Positions 49,761-58,092 of a stretch of 60,512 bases of DNA are shown in pieces. This stretch comes from an uncultured Candidatus Berkelbacteria bacterium (GTDB lineage: Bacteria; Patescibacteriota; UBA1384; 2-12-FULL-50-11). The DNA is taken from positions 1-60,512 of the forward strand of contig CAIMEH010000027.1 in the NCBI GenBank assembly GCA_903839975.1, given 5' to 3'. The notes under the pieces were generated by a model, which was not told where the DNA came from, searched no databases, and worked only from the letters and a program-made list of their open reading frames with translations. The stretch's first letter is position 1. Every line of letters starts with the position of its first letter. The position numbers and the translations under genes were made by a program.

Positions 49761-49820
49761 AGCTTCGAACGGAAGGCGCGAAAAATTGTAAAATTCATCA
49801 CAATTTTACAGCGCCGAGCG
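49761..49820 (+). repeat. Family II hairpin repeat, copy B
   Basis: It starts agcttcgaacggaaggcgc and ends gcgccgagcg. The inner stem is aaaattgt/acaatttt, a third sequence variant of the same hairpin. It lies between rnhA and rodA and could act as a terminator-like or processing hairpin. Confidence 0.8.
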
Positions 49821-49832
49821 ATATAAATAACG

Positions 49833-50945
49833 ATGAAGAAATTTTTTAGTCTGCCCATTGACTGGGTGACGCTTTTTATCCCGATTCTACTAACTATCAC
49901 CGGCCTTATTACTATATATACAATTACCTATACCGAGCACGGCACCTCGATTGCGCTCAATCAATTAGTTTTTGGTGTTATTGGCTTGGTCGCGATGGCC
50001 GTATTAATGTTCTCCGATTACCGTTTCTGGAAATCCTGGGCCAATTTACTTTTCGTAGTTGGAATTCTATTACTTCTACCACTTCTACCATTTTGGGCTA
50101 GTAAATTACCGTTTGTCTTGAAAGTTTACGGCGCCCATCGTTGGTTGAATTTAGGTTTTTTCCAACTTCAGTCGGCTGAGATATTTAAGATTATCGCTGC
50201 CGTATTTTCGGCCAGATATATCTCCGATAAAGTTGGCAAATTAAAGTGGCATCAGTCACTATTGTTCCTTTTTCTATCGTTCTTCTCATTCGCACTTATT
50301 TTGCTGCAGCCCGACTTAGGAACGGCCGCTACGGTACTTGTAATGATGTTTGGCGTCTATTTAGCGGCTCGACCGTCTTGGAAGGTTCTCGCGGTCGTTG
50401 TGATTGTGTTGGCGATTGCAGCACCACTAGCCTGGAGACAGCTAAAGCCGTACCAGATTAAGCGGGTGGAAACTTTTATGAACCCAGCCAGCGATCCGCA
50501 GGGGACTGGCTATAATGTGAAACAATCAATTATCGCCGTAGGCAGTGGCGGCTTGTATGGCAAAGGTTTTGGCCAGGGAACACAAACGGTACTAAATTTT
50601 TTACCAGTGCCACACGCCGACTTTATCTTTGCCGGTTTTGCCGAAGCCACCGGCTTTATCGGTTCCTCGGTTTTAATCGCGCTTTACGGGGTTCTTATCT
50701 ATCGGGCAATTAGTATTGCCCAAAGCTCTACCGATAAATTTGGCGAACTTTTAGCTATCTCGATTGCGGCCAAATTCTCGTTTCAAGCGGTGGTTCACAT
50801 CGGAATGAATGTTGGTATTTTACCTGTTACTGGAATCCCGCTACCGTTTATGTCATATGGTGGAACGGCACTGGTTATTGATTTAGCATGCATTGGCTTG
50901 CTTGAAAGTATCTACATTCGGCATAAAAAAGGCTTTTTCGAGTAA
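49833..50945 (+). CDS. rodA: Rod-shape peptidoglycan polymerase RodA (SEDS)
   Basis: The 370-residue SEDS protein has ten predicted helices, with RWLNLGFFQLQSAEIFKII, QPDLGTAATVLVMM, GSGGLYGKGFGQGTQTVLNFLP, PHADFIFAGFAEATGFIGSS and PLPFMSYGGTALVID. The PHADFIFA loop and the unlinked position indicate RodA rather than FtsW. It polymerises side-wall glycan, probably with the class A or another class B PBP. No mreB is in the window. Confidence 0.92.
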   Translation: MKKFFSLPIDWVTLFIPILLTITGLITIYTITYTEHGTSIALNQLVFGVIGLVAMAVLMFSDYRFWKSWANLLFVVGILLLLPLLPFWASKLPFVLKVYGAHRWLNLGFFQLQSAEIFKIIAAVFSARYISDKVGKLKWHQSLLFLFLSFFSFALILLQPDLGTAATVLVMMFGVYLAARPSWKVLAVVVIVLAIAAPLAWRQLKPYQIKRVETFMNPASDPQGTGYNVKQSIIAVGSGGLYGKGFGQGTQTVLNFLPVPHADFIFAGFAEATGFIGSSVLIALYGVLIYRAISIAQSSTDKFGELLAISIAAKFSFQAVVHIGMNVGILPVTGIPLPFMSYGGTALVIDLACIGLLESIYIRHKKGFFE

Positions 50946-50969
50946 TCCTATTTTTTACCCATATTCAGG

Positions 50970-50998
50970 TTGACGCTAACAGGAATATTTTGTACAAT
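50970..50998 (+). promoter_or_regulatory. rplU promoter
   Basis: TTGACG (50,970-50,975), a 17-nt spacer and TACAAT (50,993-50,998) give a near-consensus promoter. The ATG is at 51,013, so the leader is only about 8 nt with no Shine-Dalgarno sequence. Confidence 0.72.
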
Positions 50999-51012
50999 AA
51001 CATCTGTTAAAC

Positions 51013-51438
51013 ATGACTAACGAACTAAATACTAAAAAACTTACAGGTATTATCGACAAAGACGAGCAGACTCGTCGTAATAGCCCGACGGCTATTATCG
51101 AATTGGGCGGCAAGCAGCACATTGTTTCTAATGGCGCCAAAGTTGTAGTTAATCGCTTAAAGAACGAAGAAGGCGAAACTATTACCGCTAAAGATATGCT
51201 TGGTGGTGCAGATATTCAGCTCAAAGTTGTTAGCCATATGCTCGGCAAAAAAATTAACGGACTAAAATTCAAAAGCAAAGTTCGCTACACTCGTCACTAC
51301 GGTCACCGTCAGCAGCTAACTACCTTAGAAGTATTAGCCGGCACAGCTCCAAAAGTAGCCGAGGCAAAAATCTCTGAACCAAAAACCGAAAAAGTTGCCA
51401 AAAAGCCTGCCGCTAAAAAAGTAGCTGCCAAGAAGTAA
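51013..51438 (+). CDS. rplU: Ribosomal protein L21 (bL21) with basic C-terminal tail
   Basis: The 141-residue protein has the L21 core after a 25-residue extension: TAIIELGGKQHIVSNGAKVVVNRLKNEEGETI and then FKSKVRYTRHYGHRQQLTTLEV. The last 35 residues are rich in Lys/Ala and repeat KPAAKKVAAKK. It binds 23S rRNA domains. It begins the unit rplU-secE-nusG-rplK; rplU is normally next to rpmA, not secE, so this order is unusual. It overlaps secE by 1 nt. Confidence 0.9.
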   Translation: MTNELNTKKLTGIIDKDEQTRRNSPTAIIELGGKQHIVSNGAKVVVNRLKNEEGETITAKDMLGGADIQLKVVSHMLGKKINGLKFKSKVRYTRHYGHRQQLTTLEVLAGTAPKVAEAKISEPKTEKVAKKPAAKKVAAKK

Positions 51439-51629
51439 TGATTAAAACAGTCATTAACTTTTTCAAGTCCATAGTCGACGAAGCCAAAAAAGTTGTTTGG
51501 CCAAACCGCGATACCGTTACCCGTCACAGCGTCATGGTTATTATTACTGTCGTCATCTCAATTCTAGCTGTTGCCGGAATCGATTATGTATTTCAAAAAC
51601 TGTTACTATTAACATTAAATCAAGGGTAA
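51438..51629 (+). CDS. secE: Preprotein translocase subunit SecE
   Basis: The 63-residue protein has the SecE amphipathic helix and signature VDEAKKVVWPNRDTVTRHSV, then one membrane helix (VMVIITVVISILAVAGIDYVF). It stabilises SecY in the translocon. Size is the single-helix form. It starts at the rplU stop (taATG) and is 3 nt from nusG. Confidence 0.93.
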   Translation: MIKTVINFFKSIVDEAKKVVWPNRDTVTRHSVMVIITVVISILAVAGIDYVFQKLLLLTLNQG

Positions 51630-51632
51630 AAA

Positions 51633-52214
51633 ATGGCAGACGAATTTGACAAAATTGAAGATAAACAGCCCGACGTAAACCGCCAAACAGGTCAGGCTGG
51701 TTGGTATGTTATTCATACCTACGCCGGTTACGAAGATCAAGTTGCCGAAAACTTGTTGCAGCGCGCTGCTACATTACACCTAAAAGATTTTATCTTTGAG
51801 GTTATTGTTCCAAAAGAAAAACAAGTTGAAATTAAAAATGGCAAGCGTAAAGTCGTTGAAAAACGCAGCTACCCAGGTTATGTCTTCGTTAATATGATTG
51901 TTACCGACGAATCTTGGTATGTTGTCCGCAATACTCCAAGCGTTACTGGTTTCTTAGGTTCAGGCGTTCGCCCAACTCCGATTCCACAATCTGAAGTTGA
52001 TTCGATCAAAGCCAAGATGGCCAGCGACGAGCCAGAGCACACAGTCGATTTGCAGATCTCTGACTTGGTTCGCATTAGCGATGGCCCACTTAAGGGTTAC
52101 GAAGGTAAAATCACCGAAGTTGACGCCCTCAAAGGTAAAATTAAAGTTTCAGTCTCCATGTTTGGCCGCGAAACTCCAGTCAGTCTCGATTTCCTACAAG
52201 TAAAGAAAATTTAA
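51633..52214 (+). CDS. nusG: Transcription antitermination factor NusG
   Basis: The 193-residue protein has an NGN domain (WYVIHTYAGYEDQVAENLLQRA, residues about 23-44; RSYPGYVFVNMIV) and a C-terminal KOW domain (VRISDGPLKGYEGKITEVDALKGKIKVSVSMFGRETPVSLDF). It binds RNA polymerase and couples it to ribosomes. Length and order with secE and rplK are standard. Confidence 0.95.
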   Translation: MADEFDKIEDKQPDVNRQTGQAGWYVIHTYAGYEDQVAENLLQRAATLHLKDFIFEVIVPKEKQVEIKNGKRKVVEKRSYPGYVFVNMIVTDESWYVVRNTPSVTGFLGSGVRPTPIPQSEVDSIKAKMASDEPEHTVDLQISDLVRISDGPLKGYEGKITEVDALKGKIKVSVSMFGRETPVSLDFLQVKKI

Positions 52215-52226
52215 CAGAAAACCACA

Positions 52227-52652
52227 ATGGCAAAAAAGATTAAAACAATTATTAAGTTACAAGCTCCAGCCGGCAAAGCTACGCCAGGCCAGCAGATTGG
52301 TACTGCCCTCGGACCCCACGGCGTAAATATGATGGACTTCATTACCCAGTTCAACGAGAAGACTCGTGAGATGGGCGACAACATCATTCCAGTTGAGATT
52401 ACTGTCTACGAAGACCGTTCATTTACTTTTATCACCAAAACTCCACCAGCCGCCAACCAGCTGATGAAAGCTGCCGGTTTGGAAAAAGGTTCAGCCACAC
52501 CAAGAAAAGAAAAAATTGGTAAGGTCACCAAAGATCAGATTCGCGCCATTGCCGAGAACAAGATGCCAGATTTAAATGCTCGCACAGTTGAGCAAGCTAT
52601 GAAGATCATCGAAGGTACCGCCAAGTCGATGGGCATTGAAGTAGAGAAATAA
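52227..52652 (+). CDS. rplK: Ribosomal protein L11 (uL11)
   Basis: The 141-residue protein is full-length L11: [41 protein letters not shown] and the C-terminal RNA-binding domain ([33 protein letters not shown]). It binds the 23S GTPase-associated region. rplA, which normally follows, is absent: a terminator comes at once. Confidence 0.95.
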   Translation: MAKKIKTIIKLQAPAGKATPGQQIGTALGPHGVNMMDFITQFNEKTREMGDNIIPVEITVYEDRSFTFITKTPPAANQLMKAAGLEKGSATPRKEKIGKVTKDQIRAIAENKMPDLNARTVEQAMKIIEGTAKSMGIEVEK

Positions 52653-52671
52653 ATAATTAAATAAAAAGAAG

Positions 52672-52702
52672 AAGCGGACAGGCAATTGCCTGTCCGCTTT
52701 TT
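52672..52702 (+). terminator. Terminator after rplK
   Basis: The hairpin aagcggacaggc/gcctgtccgctt with loop aatt is followed by a T-run. It closes the rplU-secE-nusG-rplK transcript. Confidence 0.92.
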
Positions 52703-52717
52703 AGATCGTGATTCTTT

Positions 52718-53158
52718 TTATCTTAAAGCCCTTTTTAGAGATTCATAGATCGACCACATAATGTCGTCCGACACCTTGAACTCCTTGTCGTACGGGGCGT
52801 AGTTCTTTCCCCAGTTTTTGTCAGTGAACGTGCAAATGCTTTCTACGATTCTCGCAGTCTTGTAGCGAGGGATAACGTGCACGTGGACATGATGGTTGTG
52901 ACTTTCCAGGTTACCAAGAGCCGCCCAATTATAGAGATCGGGTTTCCATTTGGTGTATTTATCCATAACAACCCTATACTGTCTGCCAATCTCAAAAAGT
53001 TCAGCCCTTTCTTCGTTGGTTATGTCCATCAAGTCGTTGATATTGTCTCGTTTTAGCCATATATAGACCCTACCAAGATAATACTGATTCTCATGAAGGT
53101 AAAGGTCCCAGTATCTGTAGGACTTAAGTTTGTAACGTTCGTAATCTTGCGATGCCAT
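52718..53158 (-). CDS. HIT-family protein
   Basis: The 146-residue protein has the histidine triad HHVHVHVI (HxHxHxx, about residues 89-96) preceded by NLESHN. HIT proteins are nucleotide hydrolases or transferases (Hint, Fhit, GalT-like). The N-terminal part (YYLGRVYIWLKRDNINDLMDI) is typical of the group. ATG is preceded by ggagg and a TATAAT at plus 53,176-53,181. Substrate unknown. Confidence 0.9.
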   Translation of the reverse strand: MASQDYERYKLKSYRYWDLYLHENQYYLGRVYIWLKRDNINDLMDITNEERAELFEIGRQYRVVMDKYTKWKPDLYNWAALGNLESHNHHVHVHVIPRYKTARIVESICTFTDKNWGKNYAPYDKEFKVSDDIMWSIYESLKRALR

Positions 53159-53199
53159 TTTCGCCTCCAGGAAGCATTATACCAGTAAAAATTTTAAGA

Positions 53200-53345
53200 A
53201 AAAGGAAAAAGCTCCGGATTACTCCAGAGCCTTTTCCAAATTCTCCCGTCACACTCACTATCCAGCGTTAGCCTTTGCAACGGCCGAAATTTGTAGGGCC
53301 GGTGATAGTGTTGCGCGGAATACGGAAACATCTTTCAAGATACTT
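53200..53345 (-). ncRNA. Candidate ncRNA with strong terminator, upstream of the HIT gene
   Basis: On the minus strand a terminator (gctctgga/tccggagc then ttttt; plus 53,200-53,230) ends a 100-nt stretch that can fold. An outer pairing of acactatc with gatagtgagtgt and attc/gaat encloses a hairpin cggcc/ggccg. A small hairpin atctt/agat lies 5' of it. A TTGACA lies at plus 53,373-53,378, but no good -10 is found. It could be a free RNA or an attenuator for HIT, which has its own TATAAT. The spacer 53,159-53,473 otherwise holds only promoters. Confidence 0.45.
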
Positions 53346-53473
53346 TCGTAAACCGAGAATTACCTTAACTTTTGTCAAAGCTTTGTGAATTTATCCACTG
53401 CTCACGCAGGGGAAAATTAACTTTTGCTGTAACTATTGTTACGCAAAAGATAAATTATCATAATATAGAAATC

Positions 53474-54565
53474 ATGTCAAGAGTTTCGCAGTGGTTTTCC
53501 GATATAACAACAGAGGAAATTGTTAGTTTCGCCAGCGTTGAATATTTAACTCCTGTGTATTTGCACAAAATTTTTAGAAGTTTTGACAATTTTAAGTCTG
53601 TTTTAAAAGCTTCGGAGAAGCAGTTGCTTGATCACGGCGTGCCACCTGATTTATCTAAACAGATCTTGAAACGCCCAAAAGACGTTACTAAGCAACTGAA
53701 ACTAATGAAGCAATTCGATATAAATGTTATAAAGTTGTGCGATTCAGAATATCCTGCACTACTTAAACATATTGACGACCCGCCATTATGGCTATTTTAC
53801 AGGGGGAGCTTAGAAAGTTTAAAGCAAAAATGCCTAACAGTTGTTGGTACACGCAAGCCCAGCACCTACGCTCTAGCGGCAATGGAACATCTTTTCGTAT
53901 CAGATTTGATGAGTAACGTTACTACTTTATCCGGTTTGGCTTACGGCGTTGATAAAAAGGCTCACGAGCTATCCTTGAAAAGCGGCGGAACCACCGTCGC
54001 CGTCTTGGCCGGCGGTCTAGATTGTATCTACCCCAGTGCTCATATCCATTTGGCGGAGAAAATAATCGAAACTGGTGGTGCGCTAATAAGCGAGTATCCG
54101 CCGCTTTCCACGCCCGAGCCGTATCGCTTCCCAATTCGCAACCGCATTATCGCCGGCCTATCGCCACTAACGGTTATCGTTGAAGCTAAAATAAAATCTG
54201 GCACTATGACCACCGCCAAATCGGCCGTAGATTATAATCGCGATATTATGTCTTTGCCTGGCGACATAAATCGCCCGGCAGCTGAAGGTCCAAATATGTT
54301 AATAAAAAAGGGCGCCATGCTGCTTGATAGCCCCGACGATTTGCTGCAGTACTACAATATAAAAAGCAGCAAAGTTGCCCAGCAGGTTGACAAACAGGGT
54401 AGTGAGCTTCTAAACTTACTCACTGACGACCCTAAAACAGTGGATCAACTGGTGTCAGTTACTGGCGAGGGGATCGATATAGTTTTATCAAAATTAACAG
54501 AGCTTGAGCTCGTTGGATTGGTTTACCAAATTTCAGCAGGCTGTTATAGCGCCAACAAAAAGTAA
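53474..54565 (+). CDS. dprA: DNA processing protein DprA
   Basis: From ATG 53474 the protein is 363 residues. It has the DprA Rossmann fold: LTVVGTRKPSTYALAAMEHL, VTTLSGLAYGVDKKAHELSL, TVAVLAGGLDCIYPSAH, GALISEYPP and FPIRNRIIAGLSPLTVIVEAK. A C-terminal winged-helix-like tail follows. It loads RecA on incoming ssDNA in transformation. A -10-like CATAAT lies 9 nt before the ATG. The gene is followed directly by topA, a common order. Confidence 0.94.
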   Translation: MSRVSQWFSDITTEEIVSFASVEYLTPVYLHKIFRSFDNFKSVLKASEKQLLDHGVPPDLSKQILKRPKDVTKQLKLMKQFDINVIKLCDSEYPALLKHIDDPPLWLFYRGSLESLKQKCLTVVGTRKPSTYALAAMEHLFVSDLMSNVTTLSGLAYGVDKKAHELSLKSGGTTVAVLAGGLDCIYPSAHIHLAEKIIETGGALISEYPPLSTPEPYRFPIRNRIIAGLSPLTVIVEAKIKSGTMTTAKSAVDYNRDIMSLPGDINRPAAEGPNMLIKKGAMLLDSPDDLLQYYNIKSSKVAQQVDKQGSELLNLLTDDPKTVDQLVSVTGEGIDIVLSKLTELELVGLVYQISAGCYSANKK

Positions 54566-56767
54566 ATGCCAAAAAAATTAGTAATTGTGGAGTCTCCAGC
54601 TAAAGCTAAAACAATTAGCCAATATCTCGGTGCTGGTTTTGTAGTTCGGGCCTCGTTCGGCCATGTTCGCGACCTGCCAAAAAGTAAACTTGGAATCGAC
54701 GTGGACGATCATTTTAAAGTTGATTATCAATCTATTCCCAAAGCCAAAAAAGTTCTAACCGAACTCCGCAAAGAGTTAAAAGACAGCACCGAACTATTTC
54801 TGGCGCCTGACCCGGATAGAGAAGGGGAGGCCATCGCTTGGCATCTGGCCGCCGAACTGAAACCGAAAGTGCCGATGCACCGCGTCAGTTTCTCGGAAAT
54901 TACCAAAACCGCCGTCCAAAATGCTATAGAAAATCCCCGCGAGCTCGATAAAGATCTAATCGATGCTCAACAGGCTCGCCGAATTCTAGACCGTCTTGTT
55001 GGCTACAAATTATCACCACTGCTTTGGAAGAAAGTTTATCGTGGTCTGTCGGCTGGCCGAGTTCAGTCTGTCGCGGTTCGCTTAATCGTTGAACGTGAAC
55101 GTGAGATTCGCGCATTTATAGTTCGCGAGTTCTGGACGCTCGATGCCATCGCCAAAGCCAAGGCAGGAGACTTCAAGGCATTTGTTGTTAAAGACGGCTC
55201 AGCCGAAAAGCTAGAGCTGGAAAGTAAAGCTGAAGTCGATAAAATTGCCAGGCAGCTTGAGTTTGCCAAATTTAATGTGGAAAAAATCGTCGAGACAGAA
55301 TCGCAGCTTCGACCGTATCCACCGTTGATCACTTCTACCTTGCAGCAGATGGCGGCTCGTGTTTGTGGCTTCTCCGCCAAGCGAACTATGAAAATTGCCC
55401 AGGACCTCTACGAGGGTATGGACGTAGGTAGCGGCTCGCACGGTTTAATCACCTATATGCGTACCGACTCGTACAATATTGCCAACATCGCTCGCCAAGA
55501 GGCCGAAGCCACCATTAACAAAACTTACGGCGCCAAATATCTGCCAGAAAAACCAAACTTCTTCGGTAAAAAAGTTAAAGGCGCTCAAGAGGCGCATGAA
55601 GCCATTCGTCCAACCGACTTCAATTTCACACCTGAAATGGCCAATGCCAAGCTCGACAAAGAGCACGCCAAACTTTATACGGTTATCTATCGAGCCGCTA
55701 TTGCCTCGATGATGACGCCGGCCCAAGTAAAATCCACTGCCGTTACCGTTGGTAGCGACAAAAACGTAAACTTGCTCGCTCGTGGCCGAGAATTAGTCTT
55801 TGATGGCTTTCTGAAAGTTTTCCCAGACTCCGAAGAGCGTTTTGAAGCACTACCAAAGATGGAGCAGAGTGAAAAAATTACTATTAAGAAGCTCGAACCA
55901 ACTCAGCACTTCACCGAACCGCCTGCCAGATACTCTGAAGCCACTTTAGTTAAAGAGCTGGAGAAGCGTGGCATCGGCCGTCCGTCCACTTACGCGCCAA
56001 TTATGAGTACAATCGTAGATCGCGGTTACACCGTTAAACAAGCCGGCCGTTTCGTACCCCAAGACGTGGCTGAAGTCGTCACCGACTTATTAGTAGCTAA
56101 CTTCCCGCAGATTGTTGATTACGACTTCACTGCCAAATTAGAAGACGAGCTCGACGATATCGCCGATGGCAATAATACCTACGAAGCAGTTCTGCAAGAA
56201 TTTTACGGCCCGTTCTCGAAACTTTTAGAAGAAAAAGAAAAAACTATCGAGCGTAAAGATTTGGTAGAAGAGGCTACCGATCAAGTCTGTCCAAAATGTG
56301 GCAAACCGTTAGTAATAAAACTCGGAAGATTCGGTAAATATTATCGTTGCTCCGGTTACCCAGATTGCGACCATACCGCACCGATGGAGAATACAATCAG
56401 TGTAGAAGAACAGAAACAGATAGACGAGATTACTAAAGAAAAATGCCCAGACTGTGGCGGCGAACTAAAGATGAAGCAGAGTCGCTTCGGGAAATTCGTT
56501 GGCTGCTCCAACTATCCAAAATGTAAGTACACCAAATCAATCGAGGTCAAAGCCGAGGCCAAATGTCCTAACTGTGGCAAAGATCTGGTGCGCAAAAATA
56601 CTCGCCGCGGGAAACCTTTCTGGGGCTGTAGCGGCTATCCAAAATGCAAAACTGCTTTCTGGGACGAGCCAACCAATGAAAAATGCCCGCTTTGCGGCAA
56701 CTTAATGCTAAAGAGAAAATCCGGCCTTGTTTGTAGCCAGTGTAAGCACGAAGCCGAAAAGTCCTAA
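54566..56767 (+). CDS. topA: DNA topoisomerase I
   Basis: The 733-residue type IA topoisomerase has the Toprim domain (LVIVESPAKAKTISQYLG at residues 5-22; DPDREGEAIAWHL), the catalytic Tyr in SHGLITYMRTDS (Y297) and three C4 zinc ribbons (CPKC..CSGYPDC, CPDC..CSNYPKC, CPNC..CSGYPKC) plus a final CPLC..CSQC. It relaxes negative supercoils. Start ATG directly follows the dprA stop. Confidence 0.95.
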   Translation: MPKKLVIVESPAKAKTISQYLGAGFVVRASFGHVRDLPKSKLGIDVDDHFKVDYQSIPKAKKVLTELRKELKDSTELFLAPDPDREGEAIAWHLAAELKPKVPMHRVSFSEITKTAVQNAIENPRELDKDLIDAQQARRILDRLVGYKLSPLLWKKVYRGLSAGRVQSVAVRLIVEREREIRAFIVREFWTLDAIAKAKAGDFKAFVVKDGSAEKLELESKAEVDKIARQLEFAKFNVEKIVETESQLRPYPPLITSTLQQMAARVCGFSAKRTMKIAQDLYEGMDVGSGSHGLITYMRTDSYNIANIARQEAEATINKTYGAKYLPEKPNFFGKKVKGAQEAHEAIRPTDFNFTPEMANAKLDKEHAKLYTVIYRAAIASMMTPAQVKSTAVTVGSDKNVNLLARGRELVFDGFLKVFPDSEERFEALPKMEQSEKITIKKLEPTQHFTEPPARYSEATLVKELEKRGIGRPSTYAPIMSTIVDRGYTVKQAGRFVPQDVAEVVTDLLVANFPQIVDYDFTAKLEDELDDIADGNNTYEAVLQEFYGPFSKLLEEKEKTIERKDLVEEATDQVCPKCGKPLVIKLGRFGKYYRCSGYPDCDHTAPMENTISVEEQKQIDEITKEKCPDCGGELKMKQSRFGKFVGCSNYPKCKYTKSIEVKAEAKCPNCGKDLVRKNTRRGKPFWGCSGYPKCKTAFWDEPTNEKCPLCGNLMLKRKSGLVCSQCKHEAEKS

Positions 56768-56775
56768 GTAAAGTA

Positions 56776-56810
56776 ATAAAAAAGCCGAATAACACAATTG
56801 TTATCCGGGC
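56776..56810 (-). terminator. Terminator for the small minus-strand gene (and possibly topA)
   Basis: Minus-strand hairpin agcccggataac/gttattcggct, with a caattgt loop region, is followed by tttttt. On the plus strand the same stem has only a weak T-run. Confidence 0.8.
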
Positions 56811-56830
56811 TCTTGTTGAGGATATTAGTC

Positions 56831-56995
56831 CTAGACTTTGATGTTGAGCTTTCTAAGAAGCTCCTCAAAAGTCTCGGAATCTTTTTCGTCAGGTTTGGGT
56901 GGATAAGGAGGCGTTTTCTCGCCAACCTCTTTACCCTCTGGATAGCGACCAAGCTCGCTCGTTCCAGGATTACGTCGAATGTTAAATTCTCTCAC
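56831..56995 (-). CDS. Small 54-aa hypothetical protein
   Basis: The minus-strand ORF starts at GTG 56,993-56,995 and reads MREFNIRRNPGTSELGRYPE, then a Lys/Pro segment (EKTPPYPPKPDEK) and an acidic helix (ETFEELLRKLNIKV). It ends 21 nt before a strong minus-strand terminator. Charged, low-complexity and soluble. No Shine-Dalgarno sequence is evident, so the start is uncertain. Confidence 0.6.
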   Translation of the reverse strand: MREFNIRRNPGTSELGRYPEGKEVGEKTPPYPPKPDEKDSETFEELLRKLNIKV

Positions 56996-57076
56996 AATGC
57001 GTACATGCTAGCAGGTTTTAACTAATAAGTCAATTACTTGGAGCAATATTTTTTACCTGGTATATTCACTAAGCAG

Positions 57077-57709
57077 ATGAAAAAGATTCTCCCAAAATCC
57101 ATCGAACGGCTTTCTGAGGTTTTAAGCTCACTTCCTGGCATTGGCCCAAAAACCGCCAACCGCTTAACTTTCTACCTACTTAGCCGTAACGACGATGATC
57201 TCAAAAAATACGGCGCTGCCTTTTCCGAGTTGAAAGACAACCTCACAACTTGCTCCACTTGTTTCATCGTGGCTGAATCCGATCCGTGCGAGATCTGTCG
57301 CGATAAAGATCGTGTTCAGAACAAGATTGCTGTCGTCGAAGAAACCCTCGACGTCCTAGCATTAGAGAAAGCCCGCTTTGATGGCCGATACCATGTTTTA
57401 GGTGGACAAATCTCTCCAATTAATAACGTCGGGGTAGGGGATTTGAAAATCTCTGAGTTGTTGAAACGTCTAGAGACAGGCGACATCAATGAGATTATTT
57501 TAGCTACCGACCCATCGCTTGAGGGTGAGGCGACCGCACTATATATTGATGAGCAAGTCCAGCAGCTGATAAAAGACGGTAAGATCGATGAAGTTTCCGT
57601 CACCAGATTGGCTCGCGGGCTGCCAGTAGGGGGAGATCTTGAATACGCCGATGAGTTAACATTGTCACGAGCCCTAGAAGGTCGTCGCTCGTACGGTTCA
57701 CAAAAGTGA
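57077..57709 (+). CDS. recR: Recombination protein RecR
   Basis: From ATG 57077 the protein is 210 residues. It has the helix-hairpin-helix LSSLPGIGPKTANRLTFYLL, the C4 zinc finger (CSTC..CEIC) and a Toprim domain (IAVVEETLDVLALEKARFDGRYHVLGG; EIILATDPSLEGEATALYI). It works with RecO. The 13 extra residues before it are not conserved. A TATATT lies about 10 nt upstream of the ATG. Confidence 0.95.
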   Translation: MKKILPKSIERLSEVLSSLPGIGPKTANRLTFYLLSRNDDDLKKYGAAFSELKDNLTTCSTCFIVAESDPCEICRDKDRVQNKIAVVEETLDVLALEKARFDGRYHVLGGQISPINNVGVGDLKISELLKRLETGDINEIILATDPSLEGEATALYIDEQVQQLIKDGKIDEVSVTRLARGLPVGGDLEYADELTLSRALEGRRSYGSQK

Positions 57710-57748
57710 CCCTTGACGACGTTCAATTAGTTTAAGAAAATTATACAA

Positions 57749-58051
57749 ATGCCAAAGAAAGATATTCAAACAACCGAAGAGCGCTACGTCTGCGAAGAAT
57801 GTGGCACCGAAGTTCCAACAGCTGAAGAAGTCTGTCCAAACTGTGGCGCGCCATTGGAAAAATTTGGCGATCATCCCGGAGTCGTTGAAGAAGAAGACGA
57901 TGTAATGGATCTCAGCGACGAGGCCTTGCATAAAGGGCTTCCAAGCGAAGAAGACGATGGAGCTCCGCTGTCGTTAGAGGCGTTGCGAGAAGAGGAAGAC
58001 AGCGACGACGAATTGGACGCTTACGAAAAGGGCCAAAACGACGGGGAGTAG
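57749..58051 (+). CDS. Acidic zinc-ribbon protein
   Basis: The 100-residue protein has a C4 zinc ribbon at its N-terminus (CEECGTEVPTAEEVCPNCG, residues about 15-33) and then a very acidic tail (EEEDDVMDLSDEALHKGLP..). It lies between recR and cysS. The function is unknown; acidic tails like this often contact basic proteins. No partner is evident. Confidence 0.8.
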   Translation: MPKKDIQTTEERYVCEECGTEVPTAEEVCPNCGAPLEKFGDHPGVVEEEDDVMDLSDEALHKGLPSEEDDGAPLSLEALREEEDSDDELDAYEKGQNDGE

Positions 58052-58092
58052 GTCCTCTTTCTAACTAGCAAAAAAAATATACAATTACGGTA

